A stretch of DNA of 64,000 nt from positions 62,001 to 126,000 of the forward strand of contig JACKPB010000005.1 of the NCBI GenBank assembly GCA_024233875.1, in the 5' to 3' direction. A program made the position numbers and the translations under genes. Shown in pieces: positions 52,478 through 59,442 of the stretch. The first letter of the stretch is position 1, and each line of letters starts with the position of its first letter. This DNA is from Leptospiraceae bacterium (GTDB lineage: Bacteria > Spirochaetota > Leptospiria > Leptospirales > Leptospiraceae). A model generated the notes under the pieces. It saw only the letters and a list, made by a program, of their open reading frames with translations. It made no database searches and was not told the origin of the DNA.

Positions 52478-54124
52478 ATGAATCCTAAAAATAATGAAAG
52501 CCAAATGTCTAATCCTAATCCAAAAGAAAGATGGGGATCTAAAATAGGTTTGATCCTTGTTGTCGCTAGTAGTGCTATAGGTCTCGGAAATTTTTTGCGT
52601 TTTCCCGGTCAAGCAGCTAAAAATGGGGGGGGAGCCTTCATGGTGCCCTATTTGATCAGCTTTTTGGTTCTGGGGATACCTGTATGTCTATCGGAATGGA
52701 TTATGGGAAGAATGGGTGGAAAAAATGGCCACAGTTCCATCAATGTGTTTCGTACCTTACTTGGAAATACCTTTTTAGCCAATGTTTCCGCTAGTATTGC
52801 CATACTCATACCTACAGTAATTTATATATATTACGTATTCATCGAAGCCTGGTGCATTTCTTATGCTATGGATTTTTTAACCGGAAATATCTCCTTTCAA
52901 AATCCCGGACTTTCGAATACTTCCCCGGAATACATTCAGGAAGTGGTCAAAAATTCCAGTGAATATTTTGTCACCTTAACAGGTGCAACATCCACAGGTG
53001 CCGCCCTGGTGACAAAGATCATTCCCTATACACTTTTCTGTTTTGCTATAAATTTTTTTGTAGTCTACAGAGGGCTATCGAAAGGTCTCGAAGCACTGGC
53101 TAAGATTTCAGTTCCAATTCTTTTGATTTTTGCATCTATAATTCTTGTGAGAGTGCTCACCCTTCCCGGTATTGAACAGGGTCTGGGATATATGTGGAAT
53201 CCGGACTGGGAAGCACTAAAAAAAGGAGAGGTTTGGGTAGCAGCCGCAGGTCAAATCTTTTTCTCTCTCTCTGTTGGTTTCGGTATCGTTTTGATATTTA
53301 CAAGCTACCTCACCGAAAAAGATGATGTAACACTTTCCTCACTCACTGCAGCCTCCCTGAATGAAATGGTAGAGGTGAGCTTTGGAGGTCTGATTACAAT
53401 TCCTGTAGGTTTTTTATTCTTGGGACTGAGTGTTGCGAGTTTCGGAACATTCGGAATGGGATTCATCGCCCTACCCTCCGTTTTTTCTCTCATGCCTGCA
53501 GGTCAGGTTTTTGGAACTGTTTGGTTCTTTGTCTTATTCATTGCCGCTGTTACTTCTTCCGTAACAATGCTCCAACCCGGAATCAACTTTTTAGAAGAGG
53601 GCTTTCATCTCAAAAGGCGCACTTCTATAACGATACTCTTTCTAATCACCTCATTCTTCACCGGTGGAATTATTTACTTCAATAAAGATTTTATAGCCCT
53701 CGATACAACTGATTTCTGGGTAGGAACTATGTTGATTTATATTCTGGCCACCATTCAGGTGATCATTTACGGTTGGAAAATCGGACCTGAACGGGCCAGA
53801 AAGGAAGCAGAAATAGGTAGTCATCTCAAATTACCCAAAGCATTCGACTTTGTAATCAAATACATTACCCCAACTTTTTTAATCATTGTATTGATAGTAT
53901 TCTTAAACCAGAGTTTGATGGAATACGTTCATAAAATGGATCCGGAGTATATGGTTCAAAATGCTGCCAGTTTTCAATTGACCGAAGAAGAAGCCCGAGA
54001 GAAGGCCCAGGTTTCCAGAGCTGTCTTCTTTATCATTCTCAGTCTATTCGGGTTTGTTTACTATTTAGTTAGAAAAATTGAATTTAAAATAAAAGTTAGG
54101 AAAGAAGAACATGGAATTGAATAA
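52478..54124 (+). CDS. Sodium-dependent NSS-family transporter
   Basis: 548 residues, about 12 membrane segments. The NSS opening GSKIGLILVVASSAIGLGNFLRFP carries the unwound TM1 sodium/substrate site, and NGGGAFMVPYLISFLVLGIP follows. FFSLSVGFGIVLIFTSYLTEK is TM6-like. It imports an amino acid or related amine with sodium; specificity cannot be read. Relative to LeuT it has an extra ~30-residue segment after TM11-12 and a cytoplasmic tail. Its stop overlaps a 38-residue ORF that may be a small partner subunit. Confidence 0.93.
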   Translation: MNPKNNESQMSNPNPKERWGSKIGLILVVASSAIGLGNFLRFPGQAAKNGGGAFMVPYLISFLVLGIPVCLSEWIMGRMGGKNGHSSINVFRTLLGNTFLANVSASIAILIPTVIYIYYVFIEAWCISYAMDFLTGNISFQNPGLSNTSPEYIQEVVKNSSEYFVTLTGATSTGAALVTKIIPYTLFCFAINFFVVYRGLSKGLEALAKISVPILLIFASIILVRVLTLPGIEQGLGYMWNPDWEALKKGEVWVAAAGQIFFSLSVGFGIVLIFTSYLTEKDDVTLSSLTAASLNEMVEVSFGGLITIPVGFLFLGLSVASFGTFGMGFIALPSVFSLMPAGQVFGTVWFFVLFIAAVTSSVTMLQPGINFLEEGFHLKRRTSITILFLITSFFTGGIIYFNKDFIALDTTDFWVGTMLIYILATIQVIIYGWKIGPERARKEAEIGSHLKLPKAFDFVIKYITPTFLIIVLIVFLNQSLMEYVHKMDPEYMVQNAASFQLTEEEAREKAQVSRAVFFIILSLFGFVYYLVRKIEFKIKVRKEEHGIE

Positions 54125-54227
54125 TCAGGGTCTCTTCATCATGCTTACTTCCGTCTCAGGAGCAGTGTCTCTCTGCTCCTTTTGTTTATATTTATTGCTT
54201 AGGGGTGATCGGGATTCAAAACAATGA
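54111..54227 (+). CDS. Possible small membrane subunit (MetS-like), 38 residues
   Basis: ATG at 54111 lies 7 bases after AGGAAAG and overlaps the NSS gene by 14 bases. The 38 residues form one membrane segment (GLFIMLTSVSGAVSLCSFC) followed by a charged RGDRDSKQ tail. NSS transporters of the MetP type are often followed by a 40-60 residue single-pass subunit (MetS) in just this position. Against it: the middle of the ORF also folds as a strong terminator (54158-54190). The 3' end overlaps the convergent SDR gene by 12 bases. Real gene or chance frame is unresolved. Confidence 0.5.
   Translation: MELNNQGLFIMLTSVSGAVSLCSFCLYLLLRGDRDSKQ
54158..54190 (+). terminator. Intrinsic terminator after the NSS transporter
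   Basis: AGGAGCAG and CTGCTCCT form a perfect 8-base stem with a 7-base loop, followed by TTTTGTTTATATTT. It is a textbook Rho-independent signal, 34 bases beyond the transporter stop. It lies inside the proposed 38-residue ORF, so both readings compete, or translation modulates termination. Confidence 0.75.
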
Positions 54228-55631
54228 TTTTTTGATATAATTTTTTGTAGTTGATTCCAAATAGTTCAAAAACTCATAGATTTCCTCATCAGAATTTTCA
54301 GTATTCCAAAAGATATGCTCGGGTTGTAGTTCTCTATCAAACCAAAAACCTCCGGTTTTATTCTCCAATTCATCCGATGAACTCAACCAGAAAATAGAAT
54401 CCGCTCCTTCTTCACTTGTACGTAAAAATGATTTCATGAATCTATAAAATACCGGCAATGAATTTCTCACTGAAGCGGTATCCGCCCATCCCGGATGCAT
54501 AGAAAAAGACTTCACTCCACTTTTCCTCCATTTCTCAGCCCAGTGATTGGAGAGGATGACGAGACCCCTCTTTGCTCTGGCATAGGCAATGGCTCCATTG
54601 TAAGATACCAGAGAGTTTAAATCATTTGTATAGAGTTTTTGAGTGTACATACCCCCCGAAGAGACATTGATCACTCTTGCATCTTTATTGTGAATCAACA
54701 TGGGGTAAAGTGATTCGGTCAAGACATAAGGACCGAGCAATAAGAGAGATATTGATTTTTCATTTCCTTCAACTGTCATTAGGTGATCATTGAAGAGATT
54801 TCCTACATTATTGATAAGAATAGATAAGTATTGATACTTGAATTTAATCAAATCAGCAAGTCTTTTGTTTTCGGAAAGAAGAGAAAGATCAGCAATCTCA
54901 CCATACACTTCCGGATTGCCGGTGATATCTTTTATATTTTCTACAGCTGTCTCTAATTTTTCGGGATCCCTTCCAACGATTACAACCCGAGCCTCATTTC
55001 TTGCCAGCATGATAGAAGTTTCATATCCCAGTCCCGAAGTAGCTCCTGTGACCAGAGCTGTCTTCCCATGCAGGGAACCTGTCACAGCCCGATATCTCTG
55101 TCGGGAATTTCGATATCCAAATTTTGTAAAGTCATGTATCACAGGAATGATTAGTGGATAAAGAAATCTGTTTATGAAATTGATTGAAGGATTGGTTTTT
55201 TCCGAAAGGGCTCTTTTCATTCCCTCGATAGCATTTTGTGTAATACCATTCAAAAACCCGCCGAGGAAACCCTCCCAGGGAGAGAGGACACCTTTCAGTC
55301 TATATGTAGTTGTGAATTTTACTCTGGTACCATTTTCCTCATTCCTTTCAAATTCAAATGAATGGGTGATTTCCAGGTTCTCGGATTCACCGTAAATTTT
55401 TGTAAATTTCCCGGGAGTGTAGTCTGTGATTCTATAGATGATCGCAATCTTATTTGAAAAGTATTCTCGTAAAACAAAAAATCTCGATCCGATATTGATC
55501 TTTCCGGGGGTAATTTTTCTGGATTTTTCAACATTAGGGTTCCATTCTTTCAATCTGGAAAAGTCGGATAAAAAAAATGAAGTTGTTTTTATATCCGTCG
55601 CGACATCTACATGTTTGATAATTTCTATCAT
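54216..55631 (-). CDS. SRPBCC-SDR fusion protein
   Basis: 471 residues in two parts. Residues 1-~150 are an SRPBCC/polyketide-cyclase-like domain (FFLSDFSRLKEWNPNVEKS, GSRFFVLREYFSNK, FEFERNEENGTRVKFTTTY), a fold that holds hydrophobic ligands. After a linker, residues ~185-450 are a short-chain dehydrogenase with TGATSGLGYE, LINNVGNLF (usual NNAG is NNVG), INVSSGG and YARAKRG. The SDR part resembles retinol/WW-oxidoreductase-like enzymes. A ligand-delivering domain fused to an oxidoreductase suggests a lipid or steroid-like substrate. AGGAAAG precedes the ATG. Confidence 0.85.
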   Translation of the reverse strand: MIEIIKHVDVATDIKTTSFFLSDFSRLKEWNPNVEKSRKITPGKINIGSRFFVLREYFSNKIAIIYRITDYTPGKFTKIYGESENLEITHSFEFERNEENGTRVKFTTTYRLKGVLSPWEGFLGGFLNGITQNAIEGMKRALSEKTNPSINFINRFLYPLIIPVIHDFTKFGYRNSRQRYRAVTGSLHGKTALVTGATSGLGYETSIMLARNEARVVIVGRDPEKLETAVENIKDITGNPEVYGEIADLSLLSENKRLADLIKFKYQYLSILINNVGNLFNDHLMTVEGNEKSISLLLLGPYVLTESLYPMLIHNKDARVINVSSGGMYTQKLYTNDLNSLVSYNGAIAYARAKRGLVILSNHWAEKWRKSGVKSFSMHPGWADTASVRNSLPVFYRFMKSFLRTSEEGADSIFWLSSSDELENKTGGFWFDRELQPEHIFWNTENSDEEIYEFLNYLESTTKNYIKKSLF

Positions 55632-55680
55632 TCAATACTTTCCTAATTCTTACTTCAGATGAGTAAGAAATTTTTCTTAC

Positions 55681-56370
55681 CTATTTTTGTTTGGAACGAA
55701 TATTTACTACTTTTCTTATGTTTTTCTTTCGTATCACAGATGGAATTGGAATCAATCCACCGGCCAAACTGGAGATCTTTTGGTTATTTTCATACAAAAC
55801 TATCCCACGAATTTCCGGAAATTCAAATAAAGTATAAGTCAATTGATCCAGCCGATCCATCATCAACTCGTACGTGTTTCCTGACCGAAATTCTTCAGGA
55901 AGATTTATATGCATGATTCCTTTTTCAAAGCGAATTTTTTTTTTGAAATTCAACCCATTGGGAAACCCATTGACCGCTCCCCGGGAGAGTTCAGATTCAC
56001 CCGGACCTTTAGAAAGTTCATCCAGAATTTGAATTACTTTATCTTTGAGACTTCCTTCGAGAGTTCGTTTTACCCTAACTAATTTGGAGTGAGTTCGATT
56101 TCCGGATCCGTAAAACTTTAAAAAGTAAACATGATATCCTGTTTTTTCGGAATTGAGTTGTTCGACATCCTTCTTTTTCTGGATTCCGGGAAAAAATGAA
56201 TCCTCTATTTCAGGAAGTTCAAAGGACGAGGAATAGTGTGTAGCTTCCTCCGGAATAGAGGGAATTTTATTTCCAAGAGTGAGTTTTCCGGATATAGATT
56301 TTTCTACAAAAACCAGAATGATTAATAGAATGATGAGATAATTGAGTATAGGTTTTTGTTCCCCGTTCAC
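55681..56370 (-). CDS. GerMN-domain membrane-anchored protein
   Basis: 229 residues. One N-terminal membrane segment (LNYLIILLIILVFVEKS) anchors an extracytoplasmic domain with the GerMN pattern: YHVYFLKFYGSGNRTHSKLV, VKRTLEG, ILDELSKGPGESELSRG, NGFPNGLNF, IMHINLPEEF and LTYTLFEFPEIRGIVLY. GerMN was first seen in Bacillus spore germination but is widespread in non-sporulating bacteria, where it is linked to the cell wall. It follows trpC by 32 bases. A short GTAAGAA/TTCTTAC hairpin at 55663-55680 follows its stop. Confidence 0.78.
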   Translation of the reverse strand: MNGEQKPILNYLIILLIILVFVEKSISGKLTLGNKIPSIPEEATHYSSSFELPEIEDSFFPGIQKKKDVEQLNSEKTGYHVYFLKFYGSGNRTHSKLVRVKRTLEGSLKDKVIQILDELSKGPGESELSRGAVNGFPNGLNFKKKIRFEKGIMHINLPEEFRSGNTYELMMDRLDQLTYTLFEFPEIRGIVLYENNQKISSLAGGLIPIPSVIRKKNIRKVVNIRSKQK

Positions 56371-56402
56371 AATTAATTAATCGGTAGAACCTTTCTTGAG
56401 AC

Positions 56403-57164
56403 TTAGCCCTTTTCGGGGAATAGGTTTCTGTAGGCTTCCGAGAGATTGGATGATTTCATAAAATAAGAACCGATGAGAAATCCATCCACAAAAGGCAGAT
56501 GGCTCTCTATGTCTTTTGAAGAGTGGATACCTGATTCCGCAATTCTCAAAATTCCTTCAGGAATTTTGGGAGCTATTTCAGAAATTAGGTTTGGGTGCAT
56601 TGCAAAGGTATCCAAATCACGGGTATTGATACCTATTGCCTTGGGCTTCAGGGGAAGGATTCGATCTAATTCTTCCAAAGTATGAATTTCAAACAATACT
56701 CCCAAACCCAGGGACTCTGAATACTGATAGAAATCCTTAAGCTGTGAATCGGATAGGATTCTAACGATCAGTAAAACAGCAGATGCACCGAGACTCAGAG
56801 CTTCTGCAATTTGTTTGGTATCTATGATAAAATCTTTCCTTAAAACCGGAACGGTGACCTCTGAAACTACATTGCGAAGATCCTCTGTGCTACCTGAGAA
56901 ATATTTTGAGTCAGTCAAAACTGAGATACAGGCTGCTCCACAGTCTTCATATGTTTTTGCAATAACGACCGGATCATACGAGTCACGTATCGTTCCCGAA
57001 GACGGAGAGGCCTTCTTGCATTCAGCGATTACAAAAGGAATTTTTTTTTGTAAAGAGTCGTAGAAATTATTTTTTTTGGGAGTGAGTACAAAAGAATCTG
57101 AAATCTGATTTACTTCAGATTCTTTTGTTGAGATGATTTTTTGAAGGATAGGATGAAGAGCCAA
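56403..57164 (-). CDS. trpC: Indole-3-glycerol-phosphate synthase
   Basis: 253-residue TIM barrel closing CdRP to indole-glycerol phosphate in tryptophan synthesis (EC 4.1.1.48). Catalytic residues are visible: Lys in FVIAECKKASPSSG, Lys in VLRKDFIID, Glu in VLFEIHTLEEL, Asn in IGINTRDLDTF and Glu in LRIAESGIHSS. The phosphate-binding GFLIGSYFM ends the barrel. It starts at TTG 57164, directly after the STAS stop with no spacer. No other trp gene is here, so the pathway is dispersed. Confidence 0.95.
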   Translation of the reverse strand: MALHPILQKIISTKESEVNQISDSFVLTPKKNNFYDSLQKKIPFVIAECKKASPSSGTIRDSYDPVVIAKTYEDCGAACISVLTDSKYFSGSTEDLRNVVSEVTVPVLRKDFIIDTKQIAEALSLGASAVLLIVRILSDSQLKDFYQYSESLGLGVLFEIHTLEELDRILPLKPKAIGINTRDLDTFAMHPNLISEIAPKIPEGILRIAESGIHSSKDIESHLPFVDGFLIGSYFMKSSNLSEAYRNLFPEKG

Positions 57165-57497
57165 TTAAAATGAGGAAATTGCTTCTTCTTCGGAGGAATA
57201 GATATCAAATAATGAAGTCAATTCAATCACATCAAAAATTCTTTTTACTGCAGGTTTGATATTGCACATCTTCAATGCTCCTTCTTTGGCATTGAGTTTT
57301 CGAAGTGTACTGATACAGGCTCTAAATCCGGAAGAGGACATGTATTCTATCCCGTCCATGTTGAGAACTACCTTCTTATGATCGCCATTATCGATCAATT
57401 CTGCCAGTCCCTCCTCCACTTCATTGGCTACAGAGACGTCGAGTCTTCCTTCGAGGTATACAACTAATATATCTTTTTTTATTTCATGTCTGAGCAA
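57165..57497 (-). CDS. STAS-domain anti-anti-sigma factor
   Basis: 110 residues, a complete SpoIIAA/RsbV-like STAS domain. The phosphorylatable Ser lies in IEYMSSSGFRACISTL, after the KKVVLNMDG strand, and ALKMCNIKPAVKRIFDV follows. Such proteins bind GHKL kinase/anti-sigma partners when unphosphorylated and release a sigma factor or other target. It is the first gene of the run STAS-trpC-GerMN, an odd grouping that may be only shared transcription. TTG start. Confidence 0.9.
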   Translation of the reverse strand: MLRHEIKKDILVVYLEGRLDVSVANEVEEGLAELIDNGDHKKVVLNMDGIEYMSSSGFRACISTLRKLNAKEGALKMCNIKPAVKRIFDVIELTSLFDIYSSEEEAISSF

Positions 57498-57578
57498 TTG
57501 ACTATCCCATATTCCGCTATTTTAAATTCTTGTTGATTTAAAGCTGTCAAACTCCACTTTATTTAGCAAGAACAATTT

Positions 57579-58931
57579 ATGTTATATTCCAATGAAAATA
57601 TATTATTTTATTTAAATCAACACCCCACTGTCTGTGTTCTGGGCGGTGGGAAAACAGGAAAGTCCACATATGACTTTTTGAAGTCATTGCATCTCAACCC
57701 CTTTTTAGTTGATCGAAATCCAGTCAATGGTTACAATACATTTTCTGATTCTAATCTCCTATCCTCACTACCCGATTTTCAAATCCTTATAAAAAGTCCG
57801 GGGATTTCTCCGAATCATCCCCTTCTGATTGAATCCAGGAAACAAAAAAAATCAATTTTCAGTGAAATCGACCTCGCTTCAGCTTTCTTTCGTGGAAAAA
57901 TCATCTCTATCACCGGAACTGATGGGAAGTCCACTACAACAGCTCTTACCTCCCATCTCATTCAGAAAGCATACCCAAAAACAAAAATGGGTGGAAATAT
58001 AGGTACTCCATTTCTGGATTTTTGTAGGGAGGACTTAGATTTTGCTGTATTGGAATTGAGTAGTTACCAACTGGAAGATTCCTCAACTATCCCATCAATT
58101 GCATCCTGCATCCTCAATCTCGCCAATGATCACCTGGAAAGGCATGGAACCTTAGAAAACTATAGAAATGCTAAGCTGAAGATTATCAATCATCAAAATC
58201 CCGATCATGTATTCATCACATCTTCAGGATTTATGAAATCCCTGAAAGATCATGAAATACGATCCAAAACTCTTATTTTTGGAATTGAAGAGGGTCCGGA
58301 CGCTAAAATCAATTTCAAAGAAAAGACTATTCAAACTCCGAAACACATTTATTCCTATGAAAAATTTCAACCGGAAGGGAATCACAACCTCCTAAATCTT
58401 TGTGCCTCTCTTCTACTTGCTGAGGTGGCAGATTGTGATCCCGGGATTCTTGAAACTGCTATTGAGACATTTTCCGGACTCAAGCATCGTTTTCAAACGT
58501 TTGCAAACTACAAATCAACGAAGTTTATCAATGATTCCAAGTCAACCAACTCACATAGTTTAGTTGCCGGAGTGAAGGGACTGTCCACAGATATAGCCTA
58601 TTTTCTGATTCTGGGTGGACGACCCAAAGAAGAACCCCTGGATCAGCTTTTTCTGGCTTTAAGGGAAAATCCCCCTAAAAAAATCCTTTTGTTCGGTGAA
58701 GCAAGTGAGATTTGGGGAAATGAATTTGAAAAAGAATTTCCGGAAAGGTTGTTAAAAATTAGGTATCTAAAGGATAGCTTTGATCGCATAGAATCTCAGT
58801 GGAAATCAGAAGCCTATGATCGAATTCTTTTTTCCCCCGGAGGTTCTTCATTTGATGAATTCTCTAACTTCGAAGAAAGAGGGGATTTCTATATGGAGAA
58901 TATTCTCAAAAGGCTCAATCCAGGGGAGTAA
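57579..58931 (+). CDS. murD: UDP-N-acetylmuramoyl-L-alanine--D-glutamate ligase
   Basis: 450-residue Mur ligase adding D-Glu to UDP-MurNAc-L-Ala in peptidoglycan synthesis. An N-terminal UDP-binding Rossmann domain (VCVLGGGKTGKSTYDF, IKSPGISPNHPL) is followed by the ATP site ISITGTDGKSTTTALT, MGGNIGTPFLDFC, VLELSSYQLED, ILNLANDHLERHGTLENY and the C-terminal FINDSKSTNSHSL and LGGRPKEE. Length and order are normal for MurD. It is divergent from the STAS operon and overlaps the convergent DUF2452 gene by 17 bases. Confidence 0.95.
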   Translation: MLYSNENILFYLNQHPTVCVLGGGKTGKSTYDFLKSLHLNPFLVDRNPVNGYNTFSDSNLLSSLPDFQILIKSPGISPNHPLLIESRKQKKSIFSEIDLASAFFRGKIISITGTDGKSTTTALTSHLIQKAYPKTKMGGNIGTPFLDFCREDLDFAVLELSSYQLEDSSTIPSIASCILNLANDHLERHGTLENYRNAKLKIINHQNPDHVFITSSGFMKSLKDHEIRSKTLIFGIEEGPDAKINFKEKTIQTPKHIYSYEKFQPEGNHNLLNLCASLLLAEVADCDPGILETAIETFSGLKHRFQTFANYKSTKFINDSKSTNSHSLVAGVKGLSTDIAYFLILGGRPKEEPLDQLFLALRENPPKKILLFGEASEIWGNEFEKEFPERLLKIRYLKDSFDRIESQWKSEAYDRILFSPGGSSFDEFSNFEERGDFYMENILKRLNPGE

Positions 58932-59328
58932 AGCTTCTATCCCCTTCCAATCGGTAGGAACCAAGAAAAGTATGAGGGGGATTTCCCCATTCTGAGGGTG
59001 AAAGGATAGAAAAGTACTTTGTCCCATCTTCTTTCTGATAAAGATGAAGACTGTCCCCTACTTTTTTTTCGAAATTACAGGTGATTCGATGAAGATCTTC
59101 ATCCATTTGAGCCTGTTCGAGTACCCTTCTCGCTTCCTCCTGGAGATTTTGGATCTGTTTGAGAATGAGATCCAACTTACCTTTCACTCCTGATTTGATA
59201 AATTCTGAAGCTGTTTCAATCTCCAGGGCCCGATCTACTATTCTGATTGCAGGATCGAGAGTCCTACTTCCGAAGGGCAAAAGATGTTTTTTGTCTATAA
59301 GATTGCTCTCATTTGTTTCCTGATCCAT
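58915..59328 (-). CDS. DUF2452-family protein
   Basis: 137 residues from the ATG at 59328, which has GGAGG five bases upstream; a frame from 59358 is less likely. The whole protein follows the DUF2452 pattern: RTLDPAIRIVDRALEIETA, KLDLILKQIQNLQEEARRVL, HRITCNFEKKVGDSLHLYQK, YFSILSPSEWGNPPHTFLG and a final SYRLEGDRSFTPLD. Function unknown; the family occurs in bacteria and in animals. It shares its upstream gap with the SulP transporter. Confidence 0.82.
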   Translation of the reverse strand: MDQETNESNLIDKKHLLPFGSRTLDPAIRIVDRALEIETASEFIKSGVKGKLDLILKQIQNLQEEARRVLEQAQMDEDLHRITCNFEKKVGDSLHLYQKEDGTKYFSILSPSEWGNPPHTFLGSYRLEGDRSFTPLD

Positions 59329-59361
59329 ACAATCCTCCACTCCATCTAGTGATATCATTTT

Positions 59362-59377
59362 TATTTCAATTGAAATA
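59362..59377. promoter_or_regulatory. Perfect 16-bp palindrome TATTTCAATTGAAATA
   Basis: Two 8-base arms without spacer in the divergent gap between the DUF2452 gene and the SulP transporter. A copy of the half-site TATTTCAAT recurs at 59434-59442, against the ATG proposed for the transporter. The arrangement suggests an operator for one or both genes. AT-rich composition lowers the weight. Confidence 0.4.
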
Positions 59378-59442
59378 CGAAAAGATTACAAAAATAGATT
59401 AAAAATGGGAAATGATTTGTAAACATAAGTTTGTATTTCAAT

